64,000 nt of DNA from Marinobacterium_E sp035458585 (GTDB taxonomy: Bacteria > Pseudomonadota > Gammaproteobacteria > Pseudomonadales > Balneatricaceae): contig DATHZN010000083.1 in NCBI GenBank assembly GCA_035458585.1, positions 1 through 64,000 on the forward strand. The letters are read 5' to 3'. Of the stretch, positions 17,565 to 26,117 are shown in pieces. The position numbers and the translations under genes were made by a program. The notes below the pieces were generated by a model. The model was not told where the DNA came from, did no database searches, and was given only the letters and a program-made list of their open reading frames with translations. Numbering within the stretch: the first letter of the stretch is position 1; every line of letters starts with the position of its first letter.

Positions 17565-18115
17565 CAGTTTCCAGCCTCCTGTTCAGGCTCTTTGGCATGG
17601 CGGGAAATATAGAACCCCTGTGCCACAATAAAGACTAAGGTGAGCCCCAGCATGCCGAACAGCTTGAAGTTTACCCAAGTCTCCTCACTAAAGTTATATG
17701 CAACGTAGAGGTTGATGAACCCCAGCAAGAGAAAAAAGATCACCCAGATAAGATTGAGCTTGCGCCAGATTCGCCTCTCCATCTCAATGCTGCTTCCCAT
17801 CAAGCGCTCAACGACCGTTTTGTTACCGATAAACTGAGTCCCCAGAAAGCCCAACGCGAACATCCAGTTAACCACCGTAGGTTTCCACTGGATGAAAGCC
17901 TTATCCTGAAACATGAGGGTTGCACCCCCAAGCAGGACCACCAAAGCCAGTGTAATTAGCTGCATATTCTCTATTTTGCGCTGCACCTTCCAGGTGTAGA
18001 GCATCTGCAAAATGGTTGCAGGTATCAGAACAGCGGTCGCGATCAGAATATCGTTGGTATACTTGTAAACAGCGAAAAAGACGATAACTGGTAAAAAATC
18101 GAGTAATATTTTCAT
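17564..18115 (-). CDS. yciB: Inner membrane septation protein YciB
   Basis: A 183-residue polytopic membrane protein (about five segments) of the YciB/IspA family, starting MKILLDFLPVIVFFAVYK and carrying the family signatures KPTVVNW and FLGTQFIGNKTVVERL. In E. coli it influences envelope integrity and cell division. It is 63 bp from the divergent rnm gene and overlaps yciI, the order seen in enterics and pseudomonads. Confidence 0.92.
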   Translation of the reverse strand: MKILLDFLPVIVFFAVYKYTNDILIATAVLIPATILQMLYTWKVQRKIENMQLITLALVVLLGGATLMFQDKAFIQWKPTVVNWMFALGFLGTQFIGNKTVVERLMGSSIEMERRIWRKLNLIWVIFFLLLGFINLYVAYNFSEETWVNFKLFGMLGLTLVFIVAQGFYISRHAKEPEQEAGN

Positions 18116-18178
18116 TAGAGAGTCTCAGCGAATGTGTGGCATGAGTATAAAAGTTTGTAACATCAGAGTGAAATCTAC

Positions 18179-19024
18179 ATGAACGCCAATTTGCGCTTCG
18201 ATCTGCATATGCATAGCAATATGTCAGATGGCGCGCTGGCGCCGGCAGAGCTGATGCAGCGTGCAGCGGATGCCGGGGTAGAGCTATTAGCCTTAACTGA
18301 TCACGATACTATCGTCGGTCTGGCTGAGGCACGTGCTGCAGCAGAAACTTTGGGTATGCTGTTTGTTAATGGCGTCGAGCTCACCGCGGAATGGCGCGGT
18401 CGTGTGGTGCATCTGGTAGGCCTTAACTTTGACGCTTCTGCACCAGGCTTCGATAAGTATATGCGGAATCTGATGCAACTGCGTGATCAACGCGCTCATG
18501 AGATTGCTCGCAAACTCTATAAGAGAGGGTTGCCCGAAAACCTCTACGAACTTGCCCGAGCGCATGCGGGTGATAGTCAGATTGGACGTCCTCACTTTGC
18601 TAAAGCGCTAATAGAACTGGATAAAGTCAGTTCAATGCAGGAGGCGTTCGATCGTTACCTCGGGCAGGGGACGCCTGGCGATGTTAAAGCTACCTGGCCC
18701 AGTTACTCCGAGGCAATTGAACTCATCAGCAGCGCCGGCGGAATCGTGGTGCTCGCGCACCCGACTAAGTACAACTTCACCTTCACTAAAATTCGTGAGC
18801 TGATGACTGACCTGCTGGCGGCAGGTGCTGTTGGTCTAGAGGTCAGTTTTCCCGGTGTTACGCCCGGGCATCAACATGAGCTGATTAAATTTGCGCAACA
18901 GCGTCAATGTTATGTTTCAGCCGGTAGTGATTTTCATTCTCCGGATCAACGATGGACCTCGTTGGGGCGTTATCCGGAATTTCATGCAGAGCGCCTGATA
19001 GTCGAGCGCCTGACCGCAGCCTAA
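18179..19024 (+). CDS. rnm: PHP-domain 5'-3' exoribonuclease (RNase AM)
   Basis: A 281-residue PHP-domain protein, the YciV/TrpH family now known as RNase AM, which trims 5' ends of rRNA and short RNAs and hydrolyses 3',5'-pAp-type substrates. Metal-binding motifs are visible: DLHMHSNMSDG (residues 8-18), LTDHDT (about 39-44), NGVELTAEW, VLAHP near 195 and the terminal SAGSDFHSP. It is followed by yciO after 9 bp, the conserved order. Confidence 0.9.
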   Translation: MNANLRFDLHMHSNMSDGALAPAELMQRAADAGVELLALTDHDTIVGLAEARAAAETLGMLFVNGVELTAEWRGRVVHLVGLNFDASAPGFDKYMRNLMQLRDQRAHEIARKLYKRGLPENLYELARAHAGDSQIGRPHFAKALIELDKVSSMQEAFDRYLGQGTPGDVKATWPSYSEAIELISSAGGIVVLAHPTKYNFTFTKIRELMTDLLAAGAVGLEVSFPGVTPGHQHELIKFAQQRQCYVSAGSDFHSPDQRWTSLGRYPEFHAERLIVERLTAA

Positions 19025-19033
19025 GGAGGCAGT

Positions 19034-19651
19034 GTGAGTCAATTTTTTCAAATCCATCCCGATAATCCACAGAAACGATTAATACGACAGGCAGTGGAGA
19101 TCATCAATCAGGGTGGTGTTGTGGTGTATCCGACGGACTCTGCCTATGCGCTGGGATGTCATCTCGGTGACAAGCGGGCGATGGAGCGTATTCAGCGTAT
19201 CCGTCAGTTGGATGATAAACACAACTTCACGCTGGTATGTCGTGATCTATCGGAGATAGCGACCTATGCCAAGCTGGGTAACTCAGTGTTCCGATTCATC
19301 AAAGCGCACACGCCGGGTGCTTACACCTATATTTTGAATGCAACAACTGAGGTGCCTCGACGTCTGATGCATCCCAAACGCCGGACCATCGGAATTAGAG
19401 TACCCAATAACGCTATCGCGCTGGCCCTGGCTGAAGAGCTAGGTGAGCCGATTATGAGTACCTCACTGATACTGCCCGGTGATGACCTGCCACTGACTGA
19501 TCCCTACGATATTCGGGATTTGCTGCAATCTCAGGTCGATCTCATCATCGATGGAGGCTACTGCGGAATGGAGGCGACAACCGTGGTCGATTTAACCGAG
19601 GATGAGGTCCGGATTGTCAGGGAGGGTGCTGGGCCTACCAATAGCTTCTGA
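19034..19651 (+). CDS. yciO: YciO/TsaC-like translation-associated protein
   Basis: A 205-residue protein of the YrdC-like superfamily, YciO branch: MSQFFQIHPDNPQKRLI, VVVYPTDSAYALGC, IRQLDDKHNFTLVCRDLSE, PKRRTIGIRVPN and STSLILPGDDLP. YciO proteins can make threonylcarbamoyl-AMP weakly, but their in vivo role is unclear. The start is a GTG at 19034, five bases after a strong AAGGAGG. It follows rnm in the same operon. Confidence 0.92.
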   Translation: MSQFFQIHPDNPQKRLIRQAVEIINQGGVVVYPTDSAYALGCHLGDKRAMERIQRIRQLDDKHNFTLVCRDLSEIATYAKLGNSVFRFIKAHTPGAYTYILNATTEVPRRLMHPKRRTIGIRVPNNAIALALAEELGEPIMSTSLILPGDDLPLTDPYDIRDLLQSQVDLIIDGGYCGMEATTVVDLTEDEVRIVREGAGPTNSF

Positions 19652-19795
19652 TTAATGATGTCGTGAATGTCGTATTCTTCACTATTGCCCTTCTGCCTAT
19701 GATGAGATGAATTAATATCCATCGACGTGCTGGGCTAAAATGCTAAATTTGCAGCAGGCTTTTTAACATTTCGGCGCGGCAATCAGGAGGTCAGC

Positions 19796-21037
19796 ATGAG
19801 TGCAAACGCTCAGGCTCGTCCAAGAATTCTATTTTGCGACCCATCGGGCTCTTTTCTTCGTTGGGCTGAAGAGGTCAGTGGCGCGGGAGCCAGCTGGGAT
19901 ATTGATCGCGTTGATCATCTGCAGTCAGGGCTGCAGATGCTCGCCTCACGCCATTTCGATGCGGTGGTAGTGGCTGCGCCCGCCAGCCCTGAACGTGAAC
20001 TCAGCTATCTGCGTCAGTTGATGCAGGCAGCTCCGAACTGCGTCCGTATTCTCTACACACCCGTGCTTTCGGCTGCCTATCTCGCAAAGGCTCTGGATGT
20101 TGTCCATCGTGTCTGCCTGAACTCGAATACGCGTGAGGAGACGGTTGCTCTGATCGATCAGGCTGTCGCATCGAATAGGCAGTTATCACATGAGAGCGTC
20201 CGTCGCTCCATGGCTGCCTTCAAACAGCTACCATCGCCGCCATCCATCTTTCACGAGCTGACTCGACAGCTTAACTCCGAGCGTACCACCTCCCAGCACA
20301 TTGCGGGTGTGGTCGCGAAAGACCCAGCCCTGACCGCCCGTTTGCTGCGTATTGTCAATTCGAGCTATTTTGGCTTACGCCAGCCTGTTAGCAATATTCA
20401 GCAGGCTGTGACGTTGATAGGTACGAGGACCTTGCGTGGACTCGCTCTGGCAGGGCATTTTGGAAGCCACTACAAACAGGCCAAGGAGTGGAACCTTTTC
20501 TCCCTTGAGGCTTTGCAGGCCCGCTCTTTAATGGTGGCTCGACTGTCTCAGGCATTGGCGAAGGCAGCCGGCGGAGACGCGATGCTGAGAGATCAGGCGT
20601 TTTTGGCGGGTCTTTTGCTGGATGTTGGTATGGTGATGCTTGCAAACGAGCAGTCCCAGAGCTACGCCAAGATATTTGGTTATGCAGCTAAGCACAACAA
20701 ACCGCTGGCTCAGGTGGAGCTGAAGGCCTTCGGTGTAACCCATGCCCAGTTGGCTGCCAACCTTTTGACACAGTGGAACCTGCCACCAATGGTCGTTGAT
20801 GCTGTGCTATACCACCATGATCCTGCTGGCTACTTTCAGAAAGGCCTATCACCCACTGCCATCGCCCATGTCGCTGATGCGCTTCTACCGCCGTTGGATT
20901 CGAGACTCAATCTACGAATTAATGCTGAAATAGACATCGATTTTCTAGCGCGCGCAGAGCTCGATCAATACCTGCCTAAATGGAAAATGGAGGCGAATGG
21001 ATTTCGTCTACAGTCTGAAAGAAGTGCGACGAGCTAA
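19796..21037 (+). CDS. HDOD-domain protein with receiver-like N-terminus
   Basis: A 413-residue protein. Residues 10-120 look like a response-regulator fold (ILFCDPSG at the start, a MLASRHFDAVVVAAP strand) but lack the usual phosphoacceptor Asp pattern, so it is probably degenerate. Residues about 140-340 form an HDOD domain with LPSPPSIFHELTRQL, DPALTARLLRIVNSSYFG, VTLIGTRTLRGLAL and AFLAGLLLDVGMVML. HDOD proteins act in signalling, often together with c-di-GMP or two-component systems, without known enzymatic activity. AGGAGG precedes the ATG. It overlaps the convergent lysR gene by 4 bp. Confidence 0.85.
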   Translation: MSANAQARPRILFCDPSGSFLRWAEEVSGAGASWDIDRVDHLQSGLQMLASRHFDAVVVAAPASPERELSYLRQLMQAAPNCVRILYTPVLSAAYLAKALDVVHRVCLNSNTREETVALIDQAVASNRQLSHESVRRSMAAFKQLPSPPSIFHELTRQLNSERTTSQHIAGVVAKDPALTARLLRIVNSSYFGLRQPVSNIQQAVTLIGTRTLRGLALAGHFGSHYKQAKEWNLFSLEALQARSLMVARLSQALAKAAGGDAMLRDQAFLAGLLLDVGMVMLANEQSQSYAKIFGYAAKHNKPLAQVELKAFGVTHAQLAANLLTQWNLPPMVVDAVLYHHDPAGYFQKGLSPTAIAHVADALLPPLDSRLNLRINAEIDIDFLARAELDQYLPKWKMEANGFRLQSERSATS

Positions 21038-21933
21038 GTCTGTGCCCGGCGCCTGCACTCTGCTTTAAGTGCACTTTTAATGCACTGTGCCAGACGTCGT
21101 ACGCCGGTGGTTGCATACTCTCCATCCGTCAGAATGAGATAGAGTTCAGCACTGCGTCGTGCGCCCTCTGAGAGATTGAGTGGTTTGAGCAGGCCCTGAT
21201 CAATCTGCTGGCGCACCTTCAATTCAGGCAGCCAGGCAAACCCAAACCCCGCGACGGCCGCCTGTATGGACAGTTCAGGACTGTCGAAACTCCAGCGTTG
21301 ATAGGCGCCGAGCCAACCGGCGTCGAGATTGCGTTGCCCAGAATCCTTCACCACCAACTGGCGGTATTGTCGGAGACTTTCCAGATCAAGTGGTGCGGTT
21401 GTTTGGTTCAGCGGGTGTGTTGCCGCGGCCACTGCAACAAAGTCAACCGCCAGCAGTGCCTCACCCGTGTGCCCCGGCGGTACACGCCCCCCGATGACCA
21501 TATCTACTTTGCGTTGCAGAAGGGCCTCCTCTGTGCCTGATAGAACTGACTGACGTAACTCGATACGAGTTTGTGGTTGTAGTTCTGCGAACTCTGCCAA
21601 GGCATCGAAGACAACGGCCTCCGGAAAGATCGCCTCCACAGAGAGTCGAATCAAGGGTTCTGTCCCCTGGCCGTAATGCTTTGCGAGCTCTTCGGTCAGT
21701 TCAGCGCGATTCAGAAGATCACGCGCGTGTCGCACCAAGACTTCCCCGGTATCAGTCAATTTTGCCTTGCGCCCATCCAGCTTAAACAGGCTGACGCCCA
21801 GTTGGTCTTCAATTTTTTGGATAGCATAACTGAGAGTCGACTGGCTCTTACGCAAGGCCTCGGCGCCTTGGGCGTAACCACCGTGGTCGACGACAGCAAT
21901 CAGGGCCTGCCACTGTTCGAGTGTAATATTCAT
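21034..21933 (-). CDS. LysR-family transcriptional regulator
   Basis: A 299-residue LysR regulator. The N-terminal winged helix (residues 1-60) contains QWQALIAVVDHGGYAQGAEALRKSQSTLSYAIQKIEDQLG, written here in part: GGYAQGAEALRKSQST. The LysR substrate-binding domain covers about 88-290. It is divergently transcribed from azoR-pirin, with a 99-bp gap containing an inverted repeat, so it very probably controls these genes in response to quinones or other electrophiles. The inducer is not known. Confidence 0.92.
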   Translation of the reverse strand: MNITLEQWQALIAVVDHGGYAQGAEALRKSQSTLSYAIQKIEDQLGVSLFKLDGRKAKLTDTGEVLVRHARDLLNRAELTEELAKHYGQGTEPLIRLSVEAIFPEAVVFDALAEFAELQPQTRIELRQSVLSGTEEALLQRKVDMVIGGRVPPGHTGEALLAVDFVAVAAATHPLNQTTAPLDLESLRQYRQLVVKDSGQRNLDAGWLGAYQRWSFDSPELSIQAAVAGFGFAWLPELKVRQQIDQGLLKPLNLSEGARRSAELYLILTDGEYATTGVRRLAQCIKSALKAECRRRAQT

Positions 21934-21946
21934 GTATCTAAAATTT

Positions 21947-21982
21947 CGATATAAATGAGTGATAAATGTCTATTTATTATCG
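21947..21982. promoter_or_regulatory. Inverted repeat in the lysR-azoR gap
   Basis: CGATATAAAT (21947-21956) and ATTTATTATCG (21972-21982) form an imperfect dyad in the divergent promoter region, a suitable site for the neighbouring LysR protein. Confidence 0.45.
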
Positions 21983-22032
21983 ATAGCTTAGATCAAATAA
22001 TAGTGACATGTGAAATCAATCCGGAGAAAACT

Positions 22033-22620
22033 ATGAAGACACTTCTACATATCAAAAGCAGCCTGTTCGGTGAGCAAGGTCAGTCAGCCCAGTTGGCACA
22101 GACGTTTATCGCTCGATGGAGTGCCGAAAATCCTGAATCGACAATTATTGAACGCGATCTTGCTGCCGATCCAGTGCCTCACCTGGACGCTTTTCGCATG
22201 ACTGCGCTAAATACCCCGGAGGATCAGCGCACATCAGAACAGCAGGCGGTTGTAGGGCTGGCGGATCAGTTGTTGGCTGAGGTTAAGGCGGCTGATGTGT
22301 TAGTGATCGGCTTACCAATGTACAACTTCAGTGTGCCTTCTCAGCTGAAGGCTTGGTTTGATCACCTAGCGAGAGCGGGCGTAACTTTCCGTTACGGTGA
22401 AAACGGTGTTGAAGGACTCATAGAAGATCGTCCGGTCTACTTGATCTCTACGCGCGGCGGTGTCTATGGCCAGCAGGGTTCCGATATGCAGATAAGCTAC
22501 ATTAAACAGCTGCTAAGCTTTATGGGGTTGAATAATCAGCACCTCGTCGTTGCAGAAGGTCTGGCGATGGAGGAGCACAGGGAATCGGCGCTGGAGAAAG
22601 CGCGCGCGGCTCTGGTCTGA
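22033..22620 (+). CDS. azoR: FMN-dependent NADH-azoreductase / quinone reductase
   Basis: A 195-residue flavodoxin-like protein: MKTLLHIKSSLFGEQGQSAQLA (phosphate-binding loop near residues 8-18), LVIGLPMYNFSVPSQLKAWFDHLARAGVTFRY, and STRGGVYGQQGSDMQ. It reduces quinones and azo compounds by two electrons using NAD(P)H. I chose the ATG at 22033, preceded by GGAGAAAACT; the longer frame from 21955 covers the promoter region. A pirin gene follows 26 bp downstream and a LysR gene is divergent. Confidence 0.93.
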   Translation: MKTLLHIKSSLFGEQGQSAQLAQTFIARWSAENPESTIIERDLAADPVPHLDAFRMTALNTPEDQRTSEQQAVVGLADQLLAEVKAADVLVIGLPMYNFSVPSQLKAWFDHLARAGVTFRYGENGVEGLIEDRPVYLISTRGGVYGQQGSDMQISYIKQLLSFMGLNNQHLVVAEGLAMEEHRESALEKARAALV

Positions 22621-22646
22621 TAGCCGTCTAAGAAGAGGAGAGTCCG

Positions 22647-23498
22647 ATGAGTAGTCGTAGTATTAAACGCCGTATTCAAGCTGTTAACAGCATGGACGGT
22701 GCTGGTGTGCGTATACAGCGTAGTGTGGGTAATTCGCAGTTTGCGCGTATAGACCCCTTTCTGATGCTCGATAACTTCTCGTCGGATGATCCAGACGACT
22801 ATATAGCGGGCTTTCCGGCTCACCCGCATAGAGGCTTTGAAACCGTTACCTACATGATCGAGGGACGTATGCGACATCGTGATCATATGGGGAATGAGGG
22901 CATTCTGCGCTCCGGCGGTGTGCAGTGGATGACCGCGGGTCGCGGTGTTATCCATGAGGAGATGCCTGAGCAGGAGGAGGGACTCATGAGTGGATTTCAG
23001 CTCTGGGTTAATCTCCCTGCGACGGAGAAGATGAAGCCGGCGGCTTATCAAAATATCGAGCCCGAAGAGGTAGCCGAGTTTGATGTCGCCAAGGGCGTTC
23101 ATGTTCGTCTGGTAGCTGGCGAACTTGCGTCGCTCTCAGGCGAGCGGATAGCTGGGCCCGTGTCGGGTATAAGCCGCCAACCCCTGTTCGTCGAAGTACA
23201 GATGCAGCCGATGAGTGAATACAGTCTGCCTTTGGCGGCTGAATTGAGTGGCTTTATCTATCTGTTTGAGGGTGCCGGCACCGCAGGACCTGAGAATCTT
23301 AACCTCGCCGAAGCAGCGGAGCTGGGTGCAGGTGAGCGGGTCGAGTTGAAGGCGGGAGCCGAGGGTGCTCGCTTATTGGTGATTGCGGGGCGTGCGATTA
23401 ACGAACCAATCGCCCAGTATGGTCCCTTCGTGATGAATACTAGCGATGAGATTGAGCAGGCAATAGCCGATTATCGCGCCAACCGCCTAACCGGCTGA
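22647..23498 (+). CDS. Pirin family protein
   Basis: A 283-residue bicupin of the pirin family. The metal site is intact in the N-terminal cupin: HPHRGFETVTYMIEGRMRHRDHMG gives three His (about residues 57, 59 and 101 region) and the EEMPE Glu. Bacterial pirins such as YhhW can act as quercetinase-like dioxygenases; others modulate metabolic enzymes. Co-transcription with an azoreductase suggests a role with quinones or flavonoid-like compounds, which is inference. AAGAGGAGAG precedes the ATG. A hairpin with a T-run follows. Confidence 0.92.
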   Translation: MSSRSIKRRIQAVNSMDGAGVRIQRSVGNSQFARIDPFLMLDNFSSDDPDDYIAGFPAHPHRGFETVTYMIEGRMRHRDHMGNEGILRSGGVQWMTAGRGVIHEEMPEQEEGLMSGFQLWVNLPATEKMKPAAYQNIEPEEVAEFDVAKGVHVRLVAGELASLSGERIAGPVSGISRQPLFVEVQMQPMSEYSLPLAAELSGFIYLFEGAGTAGPENLNLAEAAELGAGERVELKAGAEGARLLVIAGRAINEPIAQYGPFVMNTSDEIEQAIADYRANRLTG

Positions 23499-23517
23499 CA
23501 CCCTACTTGGCACAAAG

Positions 23518-23566
23518 GGCCAAGCTCTTCTAGTCTGAATGGACGAGAGGTAGCTTGGCCTTTTTT
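23518..23566 (+). terminator. Terminator after the pirin gene
   Basis: GGCCAAGCT (23518-23526) pairs with AGCTTGGCC (23552-23560) and is followed by six T residues. The loop is long (25 bases), so efficiency is uncertain. Confidence 0.6.
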
Positions 23567-23587
23567 GTGTTGAAGCAGGAAGAACCG

Positions 23588-24655
23588 ATGATCGACTTGA
23601 ATCCCTATCTGAAATTAATGGTGACTAAACAGGCATCTGACCTGTTTTTCACCACGGGCGCCTGTGTTCAGGTAAAAATTGACGGTGTAGTACGACCCAT
23701 AGGCGATACCCGGCTTGAGCCAGGTGCGACTGAGGTGATTACCCGCCACCTCCTGACTGATGAGGAGATGGGGCGTTTAAAAAGCGATCTGGAGATGAAC
23801 TTTGCCCATGCCGCCGAGGGGATCGGTCGTTTTCGTGTCAATATCATGTGGCAACGTGGCGATCTGGCGCTGGTGTTTCGGTATATCCGCGAAGAGATAC
23901 CCTCTGTGGAGCAGCTTAAACTCCCGCCAGTGCTTAACTCCCTTGTTATGGAGTCGACAGGTCTGGTGCTGATCGTCGGAAGCACCGGTTCCGGTAAATC
24001 TACGACACTGGCCTCAATGCTGGACTATCGTAATGCGAATACAACGGGGCATATCCTCACGATAGAGGACCCCATAGAGTTTTCCCATTCACATAAGCGT
24101 TCCATCATTAACCAGCGCGAGGTGGGGATAGATACCCACTCCTATGGTACGGCGTTAAAAAATGCCATGCGCGAGGCGCCAGATGTGATCATGATTGGTG
24201 AGATCAGAGATCGCGATACGATGGAGCAGGCGATCCGTTACTCAGAGACGGGCCACCTCTGTCTGGCGACCTTACACAGTACATCAGCGCCACAGGCAGT
24301 GGCGCATATATGTAACTTTTTTGACGACTCAGAGTTGCGTCGCATCAATATGGACCTGTCAGTAAATTTGAAAGGCATCGTAGCCCAGCGTTTGGTTCGC
24401 GATGTGAATCAGAAATACGTCCCGGCGACCGAGGTGCTTATCAATACACCTTTTGTATCTGAGCTCATTGCGAACGGTGACCACAAAGAGTTGCGAGAGG
24501 CGATAGCCAACAGCTCAGACAGTGCAGCCCATACCTTCGATACCAGTCTGTTCGAGCTGTATCAAGAGGGTCGAATTACCCGTGAGGTAGCACTCGCGAG
24601 TGCTTACTCGCGTAACAACCTTGATCTGCAGATACGTTTCGGGGGGGCAGCCTAA
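23588..24655 (+). CDS. pilU: PilT/PilU family twitching-motility ATPase
   Basis: A 355-residue secretion ATPase of the PilT/PilU type. It has the N-terminal PAS-like region (LMVTKQASDLFFTTGA), Walker A GSTGSGKST (residues 131-139), an Asp box with IEDPIEF, the Walker B segment PDVIMIGEIRDRDTM, and His box GHLCLATLHS. The ending LDLQIRFGG resembles PilU rather than PilT. It should power type IV pilus retraction together with PilT. The ATG at 23588 has AGGA upstream. No pilT or other pilus gene is adjacent, unlike the usual pilT-pilU pair. Confidence 0.88.
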   Translation: MIDLNPYLKLMVTKQASDLFFTTGACVQVKIDGVVRPIGDTRLEPGATEVITRHLLTDEEMGRLKSDLEMNFAHAAEGIGRFRVNIMWQRGDLALVFRYIREEIPSVEQLKLPPVLNSLVMESTGLVLIVGSTGSGKSTTLASMLDYRNANTTGHILTIEDPIEFSHSHKRSIINQREVGIDTHSYGTALKNAMREAPDVIMIGEIRDRDTMEQAIRYSETGHLCLATLHSTSAPQAVAHICNFFDDSELRRINMDLSVNLKGIVAQRLVRDVNQKYVPATEVLINTPFVSELIANGDHKELREAIANSSDSAAHTFDTSLFELYQEGRITREVALASAYSRNNLDLQIRFGGAA

Positions 24656-24661
24656 TGACAC

Positions 24662-25420
24662 TCAGTTCTTGGCGGGTGGTGGCGTAGCGGTTTGAGGATT
24701 GGCAGTCTCCTGTTGCTCCGCCAGCAGTTGCTGCTGGATCTCACGTTCTTGCTCGGTGCGAAGCTCAGCCTGCTGTAGAAGATTCTCTGCATGTGCTAAC
24801 TGACCCTCCATTTTGACGTAGTTACCCAGCTTACGGATCGACTTGATGCAGGAGCGGTATTGGTGCAGTGCAACGCCCGAGCCGCGGTTCTGTTCCAGCA
24901 GTTGGGCGTCCATCAGTTCGAGATCGAGGCGAGCACGAGCGTAAGCAATTTTGGCTTGATTCATAATGGGTTGGATTTGAGACACGGAGTAGCGTCCACT
25001 CTTCGTGAGATCTGTCAGAAATTGAGCAAACTCGCGCATGATCGCGCGTGCACTTCGAGCTTGTTCGCGGTCAGGAAATAGAGTCAAACCGGCGGCAGAG
25101 ACGGGGCCCTCGCTGAGTTGCTGTGCCCTTAGGTTCAGCGCCTCGAGCTGTTTACGAGCACCTGCATTTGAATCCAGAGAGCCTATCTCACGCCAGTGCT
25201 GTTGCAGATACCCAAGTAGCAGATTATCCATCGCTGCACTTCGGAGTGGCGCCGGCAGTGCATGAAACAGGTGATCAGCACGGCGAATCTGGTCCTTTAA
25301 GGCGAGAACACGCAGGCGCTTCTGCCGGCGTTGGTTCTCTATGCCCTGCATTATCAGGGCTCCCACAATAAAGAGGCCGAGCCCTGCGAGTATCAGCAGG
25401 CCGATCTGGGTAGGCGACAT
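24662..25420 (-). CDS. Membrane-anchored helical protein of unknown function
   Basis: A 252-residue protein with a single N-terminal membrane anchor (about residues 6-25, LLILAGLGLFIVGALIM) followed by a basic stretch and an almost wholly helical, Gln/Glu/Arg/Leu-rich cytoplasmic part. The C-terminal third (about 190-240) looks like a coiled coil and ends in a Pro/Thr tail. I see no enzyme motif. It converges on the PilU-like gene with a 6-bp gap and is upstream of the tRNA promoter region. The function is unknown. Confidence 0.75.
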   Translation of the reverse strand: MSPTQIGLLILAGLGLFIVGALIMQGIENQRRQKRLRVLALKDQIRRADHLFHALPAPLRSAAMDNLLLGYLQQHWREIGSLDSNAGARKQLEALNLRAQQLSEGPVSAAGLTLFPDREQARSARAIMREFAQFLTDLTKSGRYSVSQIQPIMNQAKIAYARARLDLELMDAQLLEQNRGSGVALHQYRSCIKSIRKLGNYVKMEGQLAHAENLLQQAELRTEQEREIQQQLLAEQQETANPQTATPPPAKN

Positions 25421-25576
25421 GATACGCTCCTAAGCTTCGGTAACTACAGCATAGTCAATTTGCTGATATAGGGCTAAATCTATGATTCATGTGAAGAAAT
25501 ATTATTAGTAATTAGAGTGTATCTGCTCTTCTAATCTTTCTTCAAAGAAAAAGTTAAAAAATTTTATATACCGGTC

Positions 25577-25605
25577 TTGACGATCTCAGAGGCGCTCCGT
25601 ATTAT
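25577..25605 (+). promoter_or_regulatory. Strong sigma-70 promoter of the tRNA pair
   Basis: TTGACG (25577-25582) and TATTAT (25600-25605) with a 17-bp spacer. An A/T-rich UP-like stretch lies just upstream (about 25540-25570) and a GC-rich discriminator (GCGCC) follows, as expected of growth-rate-controlled stable RNA promoters. Confidence 0.8.
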
Positions 25606-25645
25606 TTGCGCCTCCTCAACGAGGAACGCGTAATGCGAAGGCTAC

Positions 25646-25721
25646 GTCCCATTCGTCTAGTGGCCTAGGACACCGCCCTTTCACGGCGGTAACAGGGGTT
25701 CGAACCCCCTATGGGACGCCA
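25646..25721 (+). tRNA. tRNA-Glu (anticodon TTC)
   Basis: A 76-nt cloverleaf. The acceptor stem GTCCCAT pairs with ATGGGAC. The anticodon stem CCGCC/GGCGG encloses CTTTCAC with anticodon TTC. The T arm is GGGG-TTCGAAC-CCC and the gene encodes a CCA end (25719-25721). Confidence 0.96.
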
Positions 25722-25725
25722 TTAA

Positions 25726-25801
25726 GCGGGATTAGCTCAGTTGGTAGAGCGATACCTTGCCAAGGTATAGGTCGTCGGTTCGAGCCCGATATCCCGCTCC
25801 A
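25726..25801 (+). tRNA. tRNA-Gly (anticodon GCC)
   Basis: A 76-nt cloverleaf four bases after tRNA-Glu. The acceptor stem GCGGGAT pairs with ATCCCGC. The anticodon stem ATACC/GGTAT encloses TTGCCAA with anticodon GCC. A CCA end is encoded (25799-25801). It is co-transcribed with tRNA-Glu. Confidence 0.96.
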
Positions 25802-26117
25802 TTACACTCCTCTCCTACGCTTTAATGTCATCCAACTTTTGAATAAAACCTTCTAAATCCGGTTCAGAGATCCTAATTTCCTGTCTCCATTCGATACGTT
25901 GGTGGGCGCATGCCGTGGTCCCCCTGCTGTATTACAGAGCTACTTCGAGGTTCTATCCTTGGGCTGCAGAGATTGCACGGGGTCGCGTGATCGATTCAGT
26001 GGCACCGGTGTTGGGGCGTTGACTCATACGGCCATCAAGCGAAGCCTTACAGCCCCGCCGCTCAACCAATTTATGCTGGCATGAATGTGGTCGGTGTTAT
26101 TCGATACAGTATCAACA
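25802..26117. other. Gene-free stretch downstream of tRNAs, possible degraded remnant
   Basis: About 316 bp without a credible gene. On the minus strand a fragment near 25820-25920 reads like a protein C-terminus (HQRIEWRQE...QKLDDIKA, stop near 25818), but stops interrupt the frame upstream. Composition is uneven: AT-richer next to the tRNA and GC-richer from 25890 on. I find no repeat of the tRNA-Gly 3' end, so no att site is demonstrated. It may be the decayed remains of an inserted element. Confidence 0.3.

Noticed and set aside
25899..26084. Plus-strand 61-residue ORF downstream of the tRNAs
   Set aside because: It starts with GTG without a ribosome binding site, has irregular composition and no recognisable domain; treated as part of the gene-free stretch.
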